DNA from: Massilia aurea
Lineage (GTDB): Bacteria; Pseudomonadota; Gammaproteobacteria; Burkholderiales; Burkholderiaceae_D
Direction of reading: 5' to 3'
Assembly: GCF_014200505.1 (NCBI RefSeq)
Contig: NZ_JACHBX010000001.1
Span: forward strand, 682,001-746,000
DNA: 64,000 bases
Shown here: piece by piece, positions 8,393 through 15,954 of the stretch
Layout: every line of letters begins with the position of its first letter
Position numbering within the stretch: position 1 is the first letter of the stretch
Made by a program: the position numbers and the translations under genes
Notes under the pieces: model-generated
Seen by the model: the letters and a program-made list of their open reading frames with translations, nothing else
What the model was told of the DNA's origin: nothing
Database searches by the model: none

Positions 8393-9679
8393 TCAAAAGA
8401 CAAAGTCCAGCGCAATGCTGGTCACGTTAGTCGTGCGGTCCGAACGAAACGCAGGCGTGGAATTGATCAGGGTGCCGCGCGAACCGCCGCGCGGCCGCAC
8501 GCTCTCGAACTGCAGCTTGAGGGCGACGTTGGTGGCGACGTCCCAGCGTACGCCGGTGCTCCAGGTGGTCTGGATCGGAATCGTTGCCAGAAGCGTGTTC
8601 AGCGCGCCATTGATCTGGGCGGCGCCGGCAGCGACCGGCGGGGGCAGGCCTTGCAGTGACAGGCCGGGGTCGGACGTGGCCACATCGGCGCGGATCTGCG
8701 CATAGCCGACGTAGGGCGTGAATGCGCCCTGGCGCCAGCCGGCGCCGACATACACCGACGTGCCGCCGCCGAGCAGGGAGTCGGTGCGGGTACGTCCCGT
8801 TTCGGCGGTGACGAACCATGCACCGGGGTCATAGCTGGCGCCCGCGCTGATCATCGACACGCGCTTGTTGACGATGGCGTAGCGCTCGGCCAGCATCTGG
8901 CCCTGTGGGCCGAACATGCGCAGGCCCGCGAACAGGTCGGCGGCGATGTCGGTGTTCAGGCGCGCGCGCGCGGCCGACAGGCGTACCGTCAGGGGACCAT
9001 AGTCGATGCTGTGCGACAGGCCCAGGATGTTTTCGGCATCGATTTGCAGGCCAAAGCCCAGGTCCTGGTCGGTGCTGCCCGAGAACACCTGCGTTGCGTG
9101 GCGCACGGCGCCGGCGTTCCAGCGCCAGGTCGCGTCGACCCCGTCGCTGCTTGAAATCGGCAATGCGCCATAGACTTCGACCGGCGTGCGGACCCACGGA
9201 ATGGTGTAGCCGACCTTGCGCGATTCGGCGCCAAGAAAGACGGGCAGTGCGATGCGACCGACGCGTACGGCGAGGTCGGGCGTCATCTGGTACTTGATAT
9301 TGGCCCACTCGACGCGCGGATGGTAACTGCCATTCAGGCGCTGCTCGCTGATGACCTGCAGCACGCCTGACCAGGCGCCCTGGCTGACGTCGAGCTGGGC
9401 GGCGAGGCGGCTATCGACGTCCGGGCTCCACGAGCCTGACACGCCGGCGCCGCTCGCGCGCAGGATGGACGAGCTGAAATCGGCCTCGCGGTTGTTCGAA
9501 TGGACCACGCCGAGCGTGCCGAAGCCGGACAGCTTCCACGTGGGACCTGCGGCGGTGTCAGGCGCCGGGTCGGCGGCCTGTGCTTGTGTCTGCGCCTGTG
9601 CATACAACGGCGTGCAGGCGAGCACACAAGTGGCAAATGCGGCAGGCAATAGCGTGCCGGGAAAATAGTGCGAAAGCAT
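8393..9679 (-). CDS. Outer-membrane porin-like beta-barrel protein
   Basis: Signal peptide (about residues 1-28, ending PLYAQAQ) followed by a beta-rich chain of alternating polar and hydrophobic stretches with many aromatic residues. The C-terminus ends ...IALDFVF, with the final Phe that outer-membrane barrels use for BAM recognition. The length (428 residues) fits a 16-18-strand barrel. It resembles Gram-negative porin-like proteins found beside GGDEF genes. I start at ATG 9679 (MLSHYFPG), because the first seven residues from 9700 (MAPTSHH) are not signal-like. It is the first gene of the minus-strand operon that ends with two c-di-GMP enzymes. Substrate unknown. Confidence 0.75.
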   Translation of the reverse strand: MLSHYFPGTLLPAAFATCVLACTPLYAQAQTQAQAADPAPDTAAGPTWKLSGFGTLGVVHSNNREADFSSSILRASGAGVSGSWSPDVDSRLAAQLDVSQGAWSGVLQVISEQRLNGSYHPRVEWANIKYQMTPDLAVRVGRIALPVFLGAESRKVGYTIPWVRTPVEVYGALPISSSDGVDATWRWNAGAVRHATQVFSGSTDQDLGFGLQIDAENILGLSHSIDYGPLTVRLSAARARLNTDIAADLFAGLRMFGPQGQMLAERYAIVNKRVSMISAGASYDPGAWFVTAETGRTRTDSLLGGGTSVYVGAGWRQGAFTPYVGYAQIRADVATSDPGLSLQGLPPPVAAGAAQINGALNTLLATIPIQTTWSTGVRWDVATNVALKLQFESVRPRGGSRGTLINSTPAFRSDRTTNVTSIALDFVF

Positions 9680-9845
9680 GTGATGTGATGTTGGCGCCAT
9701 GGGCCTGAGCGGTGTCGGGTGACGCCGGGCCAGAACCTGACGACTCTAGCGAAGCGCTCCTGCAAAGTCGAGCGGAGCACGACAAGACAAGCGACTGATG
9801 ACGGTTTTTGTTGCGTATGCGCAACGACAGTTGCACATGGTAACA
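9680..9845. promoter_or_regulatory. Upstream region of the porin/c-di-GMP operon
   Basis: Gap between the porin start and the metallopeptidase stop. It holds a GTTGCG-TATG-CGCAAC inverted repeat at 9810-9825, about 130 bases before the porin start. Neither strand shows a T-run after the repeat, so a protein-binding site is likelier than a terminator. I could not assign clear -35/-10 boxes. Confidence 0.3.
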
Positions 9846-10379
9846 TCAACGCGGAAGCGGTGCCGGTTCGGCGTTCCACAAGCGTGCGCCCGCCAGATCG
9901 AGCCACGTCAGGTACAAGCGCACGTCGAATTCCAGCTGGTGGTAAGCCGGTTCCATCCAGCAGCACAGCTTGTAGAACGCCTTGTCGTGTTCTTTTTCTT
10001 TCAGGTGCGCCAGCTCGTGTACGGCAATCATGCGCAGGAATGGCAGCGGCGCATCACGAAACAGGCTGGCGATGCGAATCTCGTGCTTGGCCTTGAGGCG
10101 TCCGCCCTGGACGCGCGAGATGGCCGTGTGCAGGCCCAGTGCATGCTGTACCACCTGGATCTTGCTGTCGAAGGCGACCTTCGAGACCGGCGCCGCCTGG
10201 CGCAGGTATTCGTCCTTCAGGTCCTGGACGTAGTCGTACAGGGCGCGGTCGGTGCGGATGCCGTGCGGCGCCGGATAGCGCTGGCGCAGCGTGTCGCCAA
10301 GACGGTCTTGCGCGATCAGGCCGCTGACCTGCGTGCGCAGTTGCTCGGGATAGGCGGTCAGGTATTTCAGGGTGTGCAT
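9846..10379 (-). CDS. YgjP/WLM-type zinc metallopeptidase
   Basis: A 177-residue protein with the zinc motif HELAHLKEKEH (His121, Glu122, His125, third ligand probably His131), characteristic of the YgjP-like family (DUF45, gluzincin-like). The upstream part is helical and charged, with no signal peptide or membrane segment, so it should be cytoplasmic. The family is often called putative metal-dependent hydrolase, and its substrate is unknown. The start is MHTLKYL at 10379; the open frame continues upstream but with non-coding character, through the terminator hairpin of the next gene. It is probably a single-gene unit. Confidence 0.85.
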   Translation of the reverse strand: MHTLKYLTAYPEQLRTQVSGLIAQDRLGDTLRQRYPAPHGIRTDRALYDYVQDLKDEYLRQAAPVSKVAFDSKIQVVQHALGLHTAISRVQGGRLKAKHEIRIASLFRDAPLPFLRMIAVHELAHLKEKEHDKAFYKLCCWMEPAYHQLEFDVRLYLTWLDLAGARLWNAEPAPLPR

Positions 10380-10487
10380 AAGCCGGGCAATGTACCACAG
10401 GGGGTGGCGCCGTGCCTGGCGGATATATAGAGCAGGCGACTGCGGCCGATGCAGCCGATGCAGCCCACGCAGGCGGCGCCGTAGAAA

Positions 10488-10520
10488 AGCGTCGTTCCCG
10501 CACCGGCTGGGAACGACGCT
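10488..10520 (-). terminator. Rho-independent terminator of the KGG stress-protein gene
   Basis: Perfect 12-bp stem (AGCGTCGTTCCC at 10488-10499 with its complement at 10509-10520) around a 9-base loop, 7 bases past the stop at 10528. On the minus strand it is followed by TTTT, so it terminates the KGG gene. Confidence 0.85.
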
Positions 10521-10527
10521 GCCAGAG

Positions 10528-10869
10528 CTAGCTGTCCTTGCTGCTCTGGCGATTGCCCTTGTCGGCCATGGCCGCTGCCGCCGCGCGCTGCGCCGATTGC
10601 CGGCTTTCGCCGCCCTTGCGGCCGATGTCGGCCATGTGCGCGCGGTTGCGGCTGACGGCTTCGCCGCCTTTCTGGCCGGCGCGGCGCGCTTCTTCGGAAT
10701 CGAATTCGTGCGCCGTCCCTTTTTGATGCGCCGCCTGGCCGCCCTTGCTGGCGATTTCACGTTGCTGGTTCTGGTCCATCGCCGCGAAACCCCGCTTGGC
10801 CGGTTGCCCGCTCTTCTGGGCACTGCCGGTCGCCGTCTCCTTGCTGCCGTTCTCTTTGCTCGTCGCCAT
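10528..10869 (-). CDS. KGG-motif general stress protein (YciG-like)
   Basis: Small (113 residues), very hydrophilic protein with three KGG repeats: ASKGGQAAHQ, GQKGGEAVSR and GRKGGESRQS, the signature of the stress-induced KGG family (PF10685) that includes YciG and GsiB. It has almost no hydrophobic residues and is expected to be disordered and cytoplasmic. Family members rise in stationary phase or under stress, and their mechanism is not settled. The start at 10869 has AAGGAG on the minus strand about 6 bases upstream. A strong terminator follows, and it looks monocistronic. Confidence 0.85.
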   Translation of the reverse strand: MATSKENGSKETATGSAQKSGQPAKRGFAAMDQNQQREIASKGGQAAHQKGTAHEFDSEEARRAGQKGGEAVSRNRAHMADIGRKGGESRQSAQRAAAAAMADKGNRQSSKDS

Positions 10870-11023
10870 GTCGATCTCCTTGTGCCCGTGGGGCTGTCAG
10901 TGGAAGAGGTCGTGCCCGATGCCACGAGCGCACACAGGTTGCGCTCTCGTGTTTAGAGAAACGTGGTGAGCGTTAGTTCCACCGTTTTCACGCGAGGGGC
11001 GGCCAGAGACGGTATCGGTGCGA

Positions 11024-12055
11024 TTAGGCGTCGGCCACCTTGAGTACCAGCTTGCCCAGGTTGCGGCCTTCGAACAGCATCAACAGCGCCTGCGGGAACT
11101 GCTCGAAGCCGTCGACCACGTGCTCGTGACTGGCGATCTTGCCCGCCGCCAGCCATGCGCCCAGTTCGGCCACGGCCTCGTGGTAGCGCGGGGCATAGTC
11201 GAACACCACCATGCCTTCCATCCGCGCGCGGTTCACCAGCAATGCCAGGTAGTTCGCCGGGCCCTTGACGGGCGCGGTGGCGTTGTATTGCGAGATCGCC
11301 CCGCAGATCACGATCCGCGCCTTCATGTTGATGCGCGTGAGGACGGCGTCGAGGATGTCGCCGCCGACATTGTCGAAATAGACGTCCACGCCCTGCGGGC
11401 AATGCTGCTTGAGCGCCGCGTGCAGGCCGCCCGCCTTGTAGTCGATGCAGGCATCAAAACCCAGTTGCTCGACGACGAAGCGGCATTTCTCGGCGCCGCC
11501 AGCAATGCCCACCACGCGGCACCCCATGCGCTTGGCGACCTGGCCGACGGTCATGCCGACGGCGCCGGCCGCGCCCGAGACCACGACCGTGTCGCCCGCC
11601 TTGGCCTGGCCGACCTCGCGCAGGCCGAAGTACGCCGTCATGCCCGGCATGCCGAGCAGGTTGAGCCATGCGGTAAGCTTGCCCACATTCGGATCGATTT
11701 TGACGAAGCCGGCGTTCTTGTCATCGGCCGGGCCTGACCAGTAGCGCTGCACCCCGGTGCCGCCAGCGACATGGTCGCCCACCGCAAAGCGGGGCGAGCG
11801 CGACGCCACCACGACGCCCAGCCCGCCGGCGCGCATGACTTCGCCGATGGCAACCGGACGGATATACGATTTGCCTTCGTTCATCCAGCCGCGCATGGCC
11901 GGGTCGAGCGACAAATAAAGTACCTTGACCACGATCTCGCCCTCGGCGGGCGCCGGCACCGCCTGTTCGTGCAGTTGCCAGTCGTGGGCCTGCGGCAGCC
12001 CGACCGGGCGAGCAGCGAGCAGGAATTGCTGATTGGGTGGAAAGGTGTCGGTCAT
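11024..12055 (-). CDS. NADP-dependent medium-chain oxidoreductase (CurA/YncB-like)
   Basis: Zinc-independent MDR-family reductase, 343 residues, like leukotriene B4 12-hydroxydehydrogenase, CurA and YncB, which reduce the C=C bond of enones with NADPH. The N-terminal substrate domain includes LSLDPAMRGWM (about 50), typical of this subgroup. The Rossmann motif VVSGAAGAVGMTVGQVAK is near residue 155, followed by GIAGG. GAISQYN and the C-terminal EGRNLGKLVLKV segment also match the subgroup. The start at 12055 has AGGGAG about 8 bases upstream. It is divergent from yaeQ across 127 bases. The natural substrate is not deducible. Confidence 0.88.
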   Translation of the reverse strand: MTDTFPPNQQFLLAARPVGLPQAHDWQLHEQAVPAPAEGEIVVKVLYLSLDPAMRGWMNEGKSYIRPVAIGEVMRAGGLGVVVASRSPRFAVGDHVAGGTGVQRYWSGPADDKNAGFVKIDPNVGKLTAWLNLLGMPGMTAYFGLREVGQAKAGDTVVVSGAAGAVGMTVGQVAKRMGCRVVGIAGGAEKCRFVVEQLGFDACIDYKAGGLHAALKQHCPQGVDVYFDNVGGDILDAVLTRINMKARIVICGAISQYNATAPVKGPANYLALLVNRARMEGMVVFDYAPRYHEAVAELGAWLAAGKIASHEHVVDGFEQFPQALLMLFEGRNLGKLVLKVADA

Positions 12056-12182
12056 GCGGGTCTCCCTGGCTGGTTGGATGATCTGTGCCAGGAAGTCTAT
12101 ACCGCGCCGTCGCCCGGCGCGCGCTGCGCATGCGACAATAGCGGGTTCCTCTACCGATCAATCCGTTCAAAGCACCGCACCA

Positions 12183-12725
12183 ATGGCTATCAAAGCGACC
12201 ATCTACAAGGCTGACCTGTCGATTGCCGACATGGACCGCAACTATTACCAGGAACACAGCCTGACGATCGCCCGGCATCCGTCCGAGACCGAGGAGCGCG
12301 TGATGATCCGCGTGCTGGCCTACGCGCTGCACGCCGATCCGGCGCTCGCGTTCACGAAAGACCTGTTCGACGTCGACGAGCCGGCCCTGTGGCTCAAGGA
12401 CCTCACCGGCGCCATCGACTTGTGGATCGAAGTGGGCCAGCCCGACGAAAAGCGCCTGCTGAAGGCGGCCGGCCGGGCCGAGAAAGTGATCGTCTACAGC
12501 TACAGCGCAACGAGCAGCATCTGGTTCAAGGGCATCGCCAACAAGATCGAGCGTGCCAAGAACGTCAGCGTGATCAACATCCCGGCCGAGATCAGCGCCC
12601 AGCTCGAGAAAATGGCGTCGCGCTCGATGGCGCTGCAATGCACGATCCAGGATGGCCAGGTGTGGCTGACCGATGGTACCGACACCGTGCTGGTCGAGCG
12701 TGAAGCCTTGCGCGGCGCAGTGTAA
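12183..12725 (+). CDS. yaeQ: YaeQ family protein
   Basis: A 180-residue YaeQ protein, a family with a PD-(D/E)XK nuclease-like fold. It opens with the typical MAIKATIYKADLSIADMDRNYY, and has the conserved VLAYALHADPALAFTK, LWLKDLTGAIDLWIEVGQPDEKRL and VIVYSY strands. The Asp in IDLWIEVG and the Glu/Lys around it correspond to the nuclease-like core, but activity is unproven for the family. E. coli YaeQ is reported to offset loss of RfaH; a role here is unknown. It is followed 40 bases later by the copper-chaperone gene and may be co-transcribed. Confidence 0.9.
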   Translation: MAIKATIYKADLSIADMDRNYYQEHSLTIARHPSETEERVMIRVLAYALHADPALAFTKDLFDVDEPALWLKDLTGAIDLWIEVGQPDEKRLLKAAGRAEKVIVYSYSATSSIWFKGIANKIERAKNVSVINIPAEISAQLEKMASRSMALQCTIQDGQVWLTDGTDTVLVEREALRGAV

Positions 12726-12765
12726 GATTGTATTTTTCACTGACTTCAACTAGCCAAGGATTGCC

Positions 12766-13245
12766 ATGACCCGTCACCTGATCGCCGCGCTTGCCGCGGG
12801 CCTGTTTTCCGTCTCCGCGCTGGCCCAGGTCACCGTCACCGAACCCTGGGTGCGCGCTACCGTGCCGGCTCAGAAAAGCACGGGCGCCTTCATGCAACTG
12901 CAGTCGGCCACGCCGGCGCGTCTGCTCGAAGTGCGCACGCCGGTGGCCGGCCGCGCCGAGATCCACGAGATGGCGATGGAAGGGCAGGTGATGCGCATGC
13001 GTCAGGTGAAGAGCATCGATCTGCCGGCCGGCAAGCCAGTCGTGCTGGCCTCAGGTGGCTACCACGTGATGCTGCTGGACCTGAAGCGCCAGCTGAAAGA
13101 AGGCGAGAACGTCGAGCTGACCCTGGTGGTGCAGGACGCCGCCGCCAAGCGCCAGGAAGTGAAAGTGTCGCTGCCGGTCATGCCGCTGACGCACAGCGGC
13201 AAGCCGGCAGCGCAGGATGCGCACGCGGGCCACGCCGGCCACTGA
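12766..13245 (+). CDS. Periplasmic copper chaperone PCu(A)C
   Basis: Secreted Cu(I) chaperone that hands copper to the CuA site of cytochrome c oxidase. A signal peptide covers residues 1-20 (cleaving after ALA). The PCuAC metal motif is visible: His/Met in EIHEMAMEG, Met residues in QVMRMRQVKSI, and HVM in GGYHVMLLDL, i.e. the H-M-X10-M-X21-H-X-M pattern. The C-terminal tail (AQDAHAGHAGH) is His-rich and could bind extra copper. GGATT upstream at about 12754 provides the ribosome site. No SCO or cytochrome oxidase gene is adjacent. Confidence 0.88.
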   Translation: MTRHLIAALAAGLFSVSALAQVTVTEPWVRATVPAQKSTGAFMQLQSATPARLLEVRTPVAGRAEIHEMAMEGQVMRMRQVKSIDLPAGKPVVLASGGYHVMLLDLKRQLKEGENVELTLVVQDAAAKRQEVKVSLPVMPLTHSGKPAAQDAHAGHAGH

Positions 13246-13282
13246 TCTGCTGAGCCGCTGGGCGCAGCGGCTCACTGCACCA

Positions 13283-14056
13283 TCAGCGCGGCGCGTTGCC
13301 GATGCGCCGCACTTCTCCCGAGCCCGCCACGCTGCGGCTCACCTTGGGATCGCCGTAATAGCCGACATCGCCCGACCCGGCGATGCTCGCGCGCAGGTCA
13401 TTCTTTGCCCATACTGTCGCGTCGCCGGATCCGGCGATGCTCACGCGCGCCGAATCGGCGGCGATCTTGCCCATGTCGACATCGCCTGAACCACCGATCG
13501 ACACCGACAGTTCGCGTACCGCGCCGCCATCGGCGCGCAGGTCGCCGCTGCCGGCCACGCTGGCGGAGACCGTCTCGGCCTCCAGCCGCGCGATCTGGAT
13601 CTTGCCCGAGCCGCCGACGTCCAGGTCCAGGCGCTTGCCGCGCAGGACATCCGCATCGATGGTGCCCGAGCCGCCCAGCGACAGACGATCGATCTGGCGT
13701 GCCGTCACGACAATCTTGAGGTTGCGGGTGCGTAGGTTCAGGTTGCGCTTGGCGGGACGGATGCGCAGCATGCCGTCTTCGACGCGCGTCTCGACCAGGG
13801 CCTGCAGATTGTCATCGGTCTCGACCGTGACGCTGTCGACGTTGCCAGTACGCAGTTCCAGCCGGCCCGGCAGGCCCAGCGCGATGCCATTGAACGACTC
13901 GACCTTGCGCGCCTGGCGCGTGACATTGCCATTGCCTTCGACTTGTTCGCTGCCGAATGGCCAGGCCATGGCCGCAGGGGGCGCTACGCTGCAGGCGAGG
14001 ACGGCGGCGAGCATCAGGGCGCGCAGGGCAGGGGTGGAATAGGCGTGACGCGACAT
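13283..14056 (-). CDS. Secreted GIN-domain (DUF2807) adhesin-like beta-helix protein
   Basis: A 257-residue exported protein: signal peptide (about 1-31, ending AMA) and a head GIN domain (DUF2807). The hallmark is a ladder of G-S-G repeats: SLGGSGTID, DVGGSGKIQ, SVAGSGDLR, SIGGSGDVD, SIAGSGDAT, SIAGSGDVG and SVAGSGEVR, spaced about 20 residues apart, as expected for a right-handed beta-helix. It is thought to work at the cell surface or in the periplasm, perhaps in adhesion, but no function is established. AAGGAG upstream sets the start at 14056. It is divergent from the YdcZ-like transporter gene. Confidence 0.85.
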   Translation of the reverse strand: MSRHAYSTPALRALMLAAVLACSVAPPAAMAWPFGSEQVEGNGNVTRQARKVESFNGIALGLPGRLELRTGNVDSVTVETDDNLQALVETRVEDGMLRIRPAKRNLNLRTRNLKIVVTARQIDRLSLGGSGTIDADVLRGKRLDLDVGGSGKIQIARLEAETVSASVAGSGDLRADGGAVRELSVSIGGSGDVDMGKIAADSARVSIAGSGDATVWAKNDLRASIAGSGDVGYYGDPKVSRSVAGSGEVRRIGNAPR

Positions 14057-14252
14057 GGTGGGGCTCCTTGAAAGGCGGTGGGAATGCTGCACATCCTGGC
14101 AGGACGGCCCCGTGCTGCCGAGCCGTTTGCGACAGACTGCGCGCGCCGTGGTGTGAAATGCAACTGTGCGGATTAAGCCGCGCGCTCCGACGATCCAGCA
14201 CGCCCACGCAAGATGCACTAAGATAGTGCGCTTTTTGCAACGGAGTAGTGCG

Positions 14253-14735
14253 ATGAACGTGATTTTATTGGCGATGGCATTCTGTGTGGGCATGGCCATG
14301 TCGGTGCAGGCGGCGATCAACAGCCAGCTGGCCCATTCGATCGGGGCCAATTCGATGATGGCGGCGCTGGTGTCGTTCACCTGCGGCACGGCGGTGCTGC
14401 TGGCGGTGGCGCTGGCCAAGAGCGGCGTCGGTGGCCTGGGCGCGACGCTTGCGGCCTTACCGTCGCAGCCGGCGTGGAAGTTCCTGGGCGGCTTTCTCGG
14501 CGCGGCGTTCGTGTTCGGCACCGTGTTCCTGGCGCCGCGCATCGGTCTTCTCAGCCTGATCGTGCTGGTGATTGCCGGGCAACTGCTCAGCTCGATGGCC
14601 ATCGATCACTTTGGCCTGATCAATATGGCGACGCGCAAGGTGTCCGGCGTGCGCATTGCGGGTGCGTTGGTGGTGGTCGTTGGCGTGACGATCACGGTGT
14701 TCGGCGAGCGCATTGTTGCGAGTATGTCACGCTGA
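14253..14735 (+). CDS. DMT-superfamily small membrane protein (YdcZ/DUF606)
   Basis: A 160-residue inner-membrane protein with about five hydrophobic helices (about 2-22, 36-58, 75-92, 96-116 and 132-152). It has the start of the DUF606 family (MNVILLAMAFCVGMAMSVQAAINSQLA) and its conserved GGFLGAAFVFGTVFLAPRIG. Family members are half-size drug/metabolite-like transporters with unknown substrate. The start at 14253 is preceded by CGGAG at 14241-14245. It lies 72 bases before the PilT-like gene and probably has its own promoter in the divergent gap with the GIN-domain gene. Confidence 0.85.
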   Translation: MNVILLAMAFCVGMAMSVQAAINSQLAHSIGANSMMAALVSFTCGTAVLLAVALAKSGVGGLGATLAALPSQPAWKFLGGFLGAAFVFGTVFLAPRIGLLSLIVLVIAGQLLSSMAIDHFGLINMATRKVSGVRIAGALVVVVGVTITVFGERIVASMSR

Positions 14736-14767
14736 AGATTTTTTTCTTTTCTGCAATATTCAGGTTC

Positions 14768-14773
14768 TATAAT
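14768..14773 (+). promoter_or_regulatory. Candidate -10 box for the PilT-like gene
   Basis: A consensus TATAAT lies 34 bases before the PilT-like start codon. The -35 region at about 14745-14750 is T-rich and poor, so this is only a candidate sigma-70 promoter. Confidence 0.4.
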
Positions 14774-14807
14774 GGTCGACACTTGATCTTTTACCAGCAT
14801 CGGCCAG

Positions 14808-15929
14808 ATGGAACATCACCAGTCCTCGCAGATCCCCACCCTGTCGTATATCGAGAACGAAGACCATCCGGTCTTCGAAACGCTGGTCCAGCAGATCCTG
14901 CATCTGCTGAACTCGAAGCTGGTGTTTTCGGACATCATCATCCACCAGAACAGCCCCTTGATGCTGCGTCAGCCGAAGGGCCTGGTGGCGGTGACCGATT
15001 CGCCGATCACGAAGGAAGAGCTGGAAGAATTCTTCGACGTCATCGAGCCGAACTGGACGCAGCGCATCGCGTCGCGCGCGTTCGACCGCTCGATTGACCT
15101 GCACACGGCGCGCATCCGTGCCAACTGCTTCCGCTTCCAGGGCGGCAAGCGGATTGGCTGCGTGATCCGCCGCTTCCCGAAAGAGCCGATCCCGCTGGCC
15201 GACCTGGGCCTGTGGGACGACGAGCGCGAATTCGCCAGCCTGACCAGTGGCCTGGTCCTGATCATCGGCGACACCTGCCAGGGCAAGTCGACGACGATCG
15301 CGTCGATCCTGGACGAGATCAACCGCCACCGCTCGGGCCACATCATCACCATCGAAGACCCGGTCGAAACGCTGATCCCGCAGCGCCGCTGCATCATCAC
15401 GCAGCGCGAAGTGGGCGAGGACGGCGACGTCGACAGTTATTACCTGGGCGCCCTCGACGCGCTGCGCGAGCGGCCGGACGTGATCGTCATCGGCGAGATC
15501 CGAGACGCCGAGACGGCGCAGGAAGCGCTGGCGCTGGCCGAATCCGGCCCGCTGGTGCTGGCGTCGCTGCATGCGCGCTCGACCGAACTGGGCCTGCAAA
15601 AGATGTTGCGCTTGCTGGGCAACACGGACGCCCAGGCACAAGCGCTGGCCCACGCACTGCGCGGCGTGCTGTGCCAGGCGCTGCTGCCGTCGGTGGAGGG
15701 CAACCATTATCACCTCGCCACCGAATGCCTGACCCCGAGTCCGGCGGTCGTGCGCATGCTCGAAACAGGGGACCTGGGCAGCATCCGCGCGCACATGAAT
15801 CGCGGCATCGATGCCGGTTGCCACACGATGAATGCGTCGCTCGAAGGCTTGCTGGCCTCGCACAAGGTGCGACTGGAAGATGCACGCAATGCCACCACCG
15901 ATCGGGTGGCGTTTGCCGATATGGTGTGA
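14808..15929 (+). CDS. Orphan PilT/PilU-like secretion ATPase with atypical P-loop
   Basis: Hexameric type II/IV secretion ATPase of the PilT/PilU type, 373 residues, expected at the cytoplasmic base of a type IV pilus or similar machine. Domains: N-terminal PAS-like part (about 20-125) and RecA-like part (about 130-350). Walker A is GDTCQGKST (154-162) instead of the usual GPTGSGKST, keeping Gly-Lys-Ser-Thr. The Asp box (TIEDPVE, 181-187), Walker B (VIVIGEIRD, about 225-233) and His box (SLHA) are intact, so ATPase activity is likely. No pil genes are nearby, so it is separate from any main pilT-pilU locus. The ATG at 14808 has a weak ribosome site. Confidence 0.85.
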   Translation: MEHHQSSQIPTLSYIENEDHPVFETLVQQILHLLNSKLVFSDIIIHQNSPLMLRQPKGLVAVTDSPITKEELEEFFDVIEPNWTQRIASRAFDRSIDLHTARIRANCFRFQGGKRIGCVIRRFPKEPIPLADLGLWDDEREFASLTSGLVLIIGDTCQGKSTTIASILDEINRHRSGHIITIEDPVETLIPQRRCIITQREVGEDGDVDSYYLGALDALRERPDVIVIGEIRDAETAQEALALAESGPLVLASLHARSTELGLQKMLRLLGNTDAQAQALAHALRGVLCQALLPSVEGNHYHLATECLTPSPAVVRMLETGDLGSIRAHMNRGIDAGCHTMNASLEGLLASHKVRLEDARNATTDRVAFADMV

Positions 15930-15954
15930 GTCGCCCGCGGCTCAGTCCAGTGAC

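Noticed and set aside
9810..9825. GTTGCG-TATG-CGCAAC inverted repeat as a terminator of the metallopeptidase gene
   Set aside because: There is no T-run after the stem on either transcript; kept only as a possible operator.
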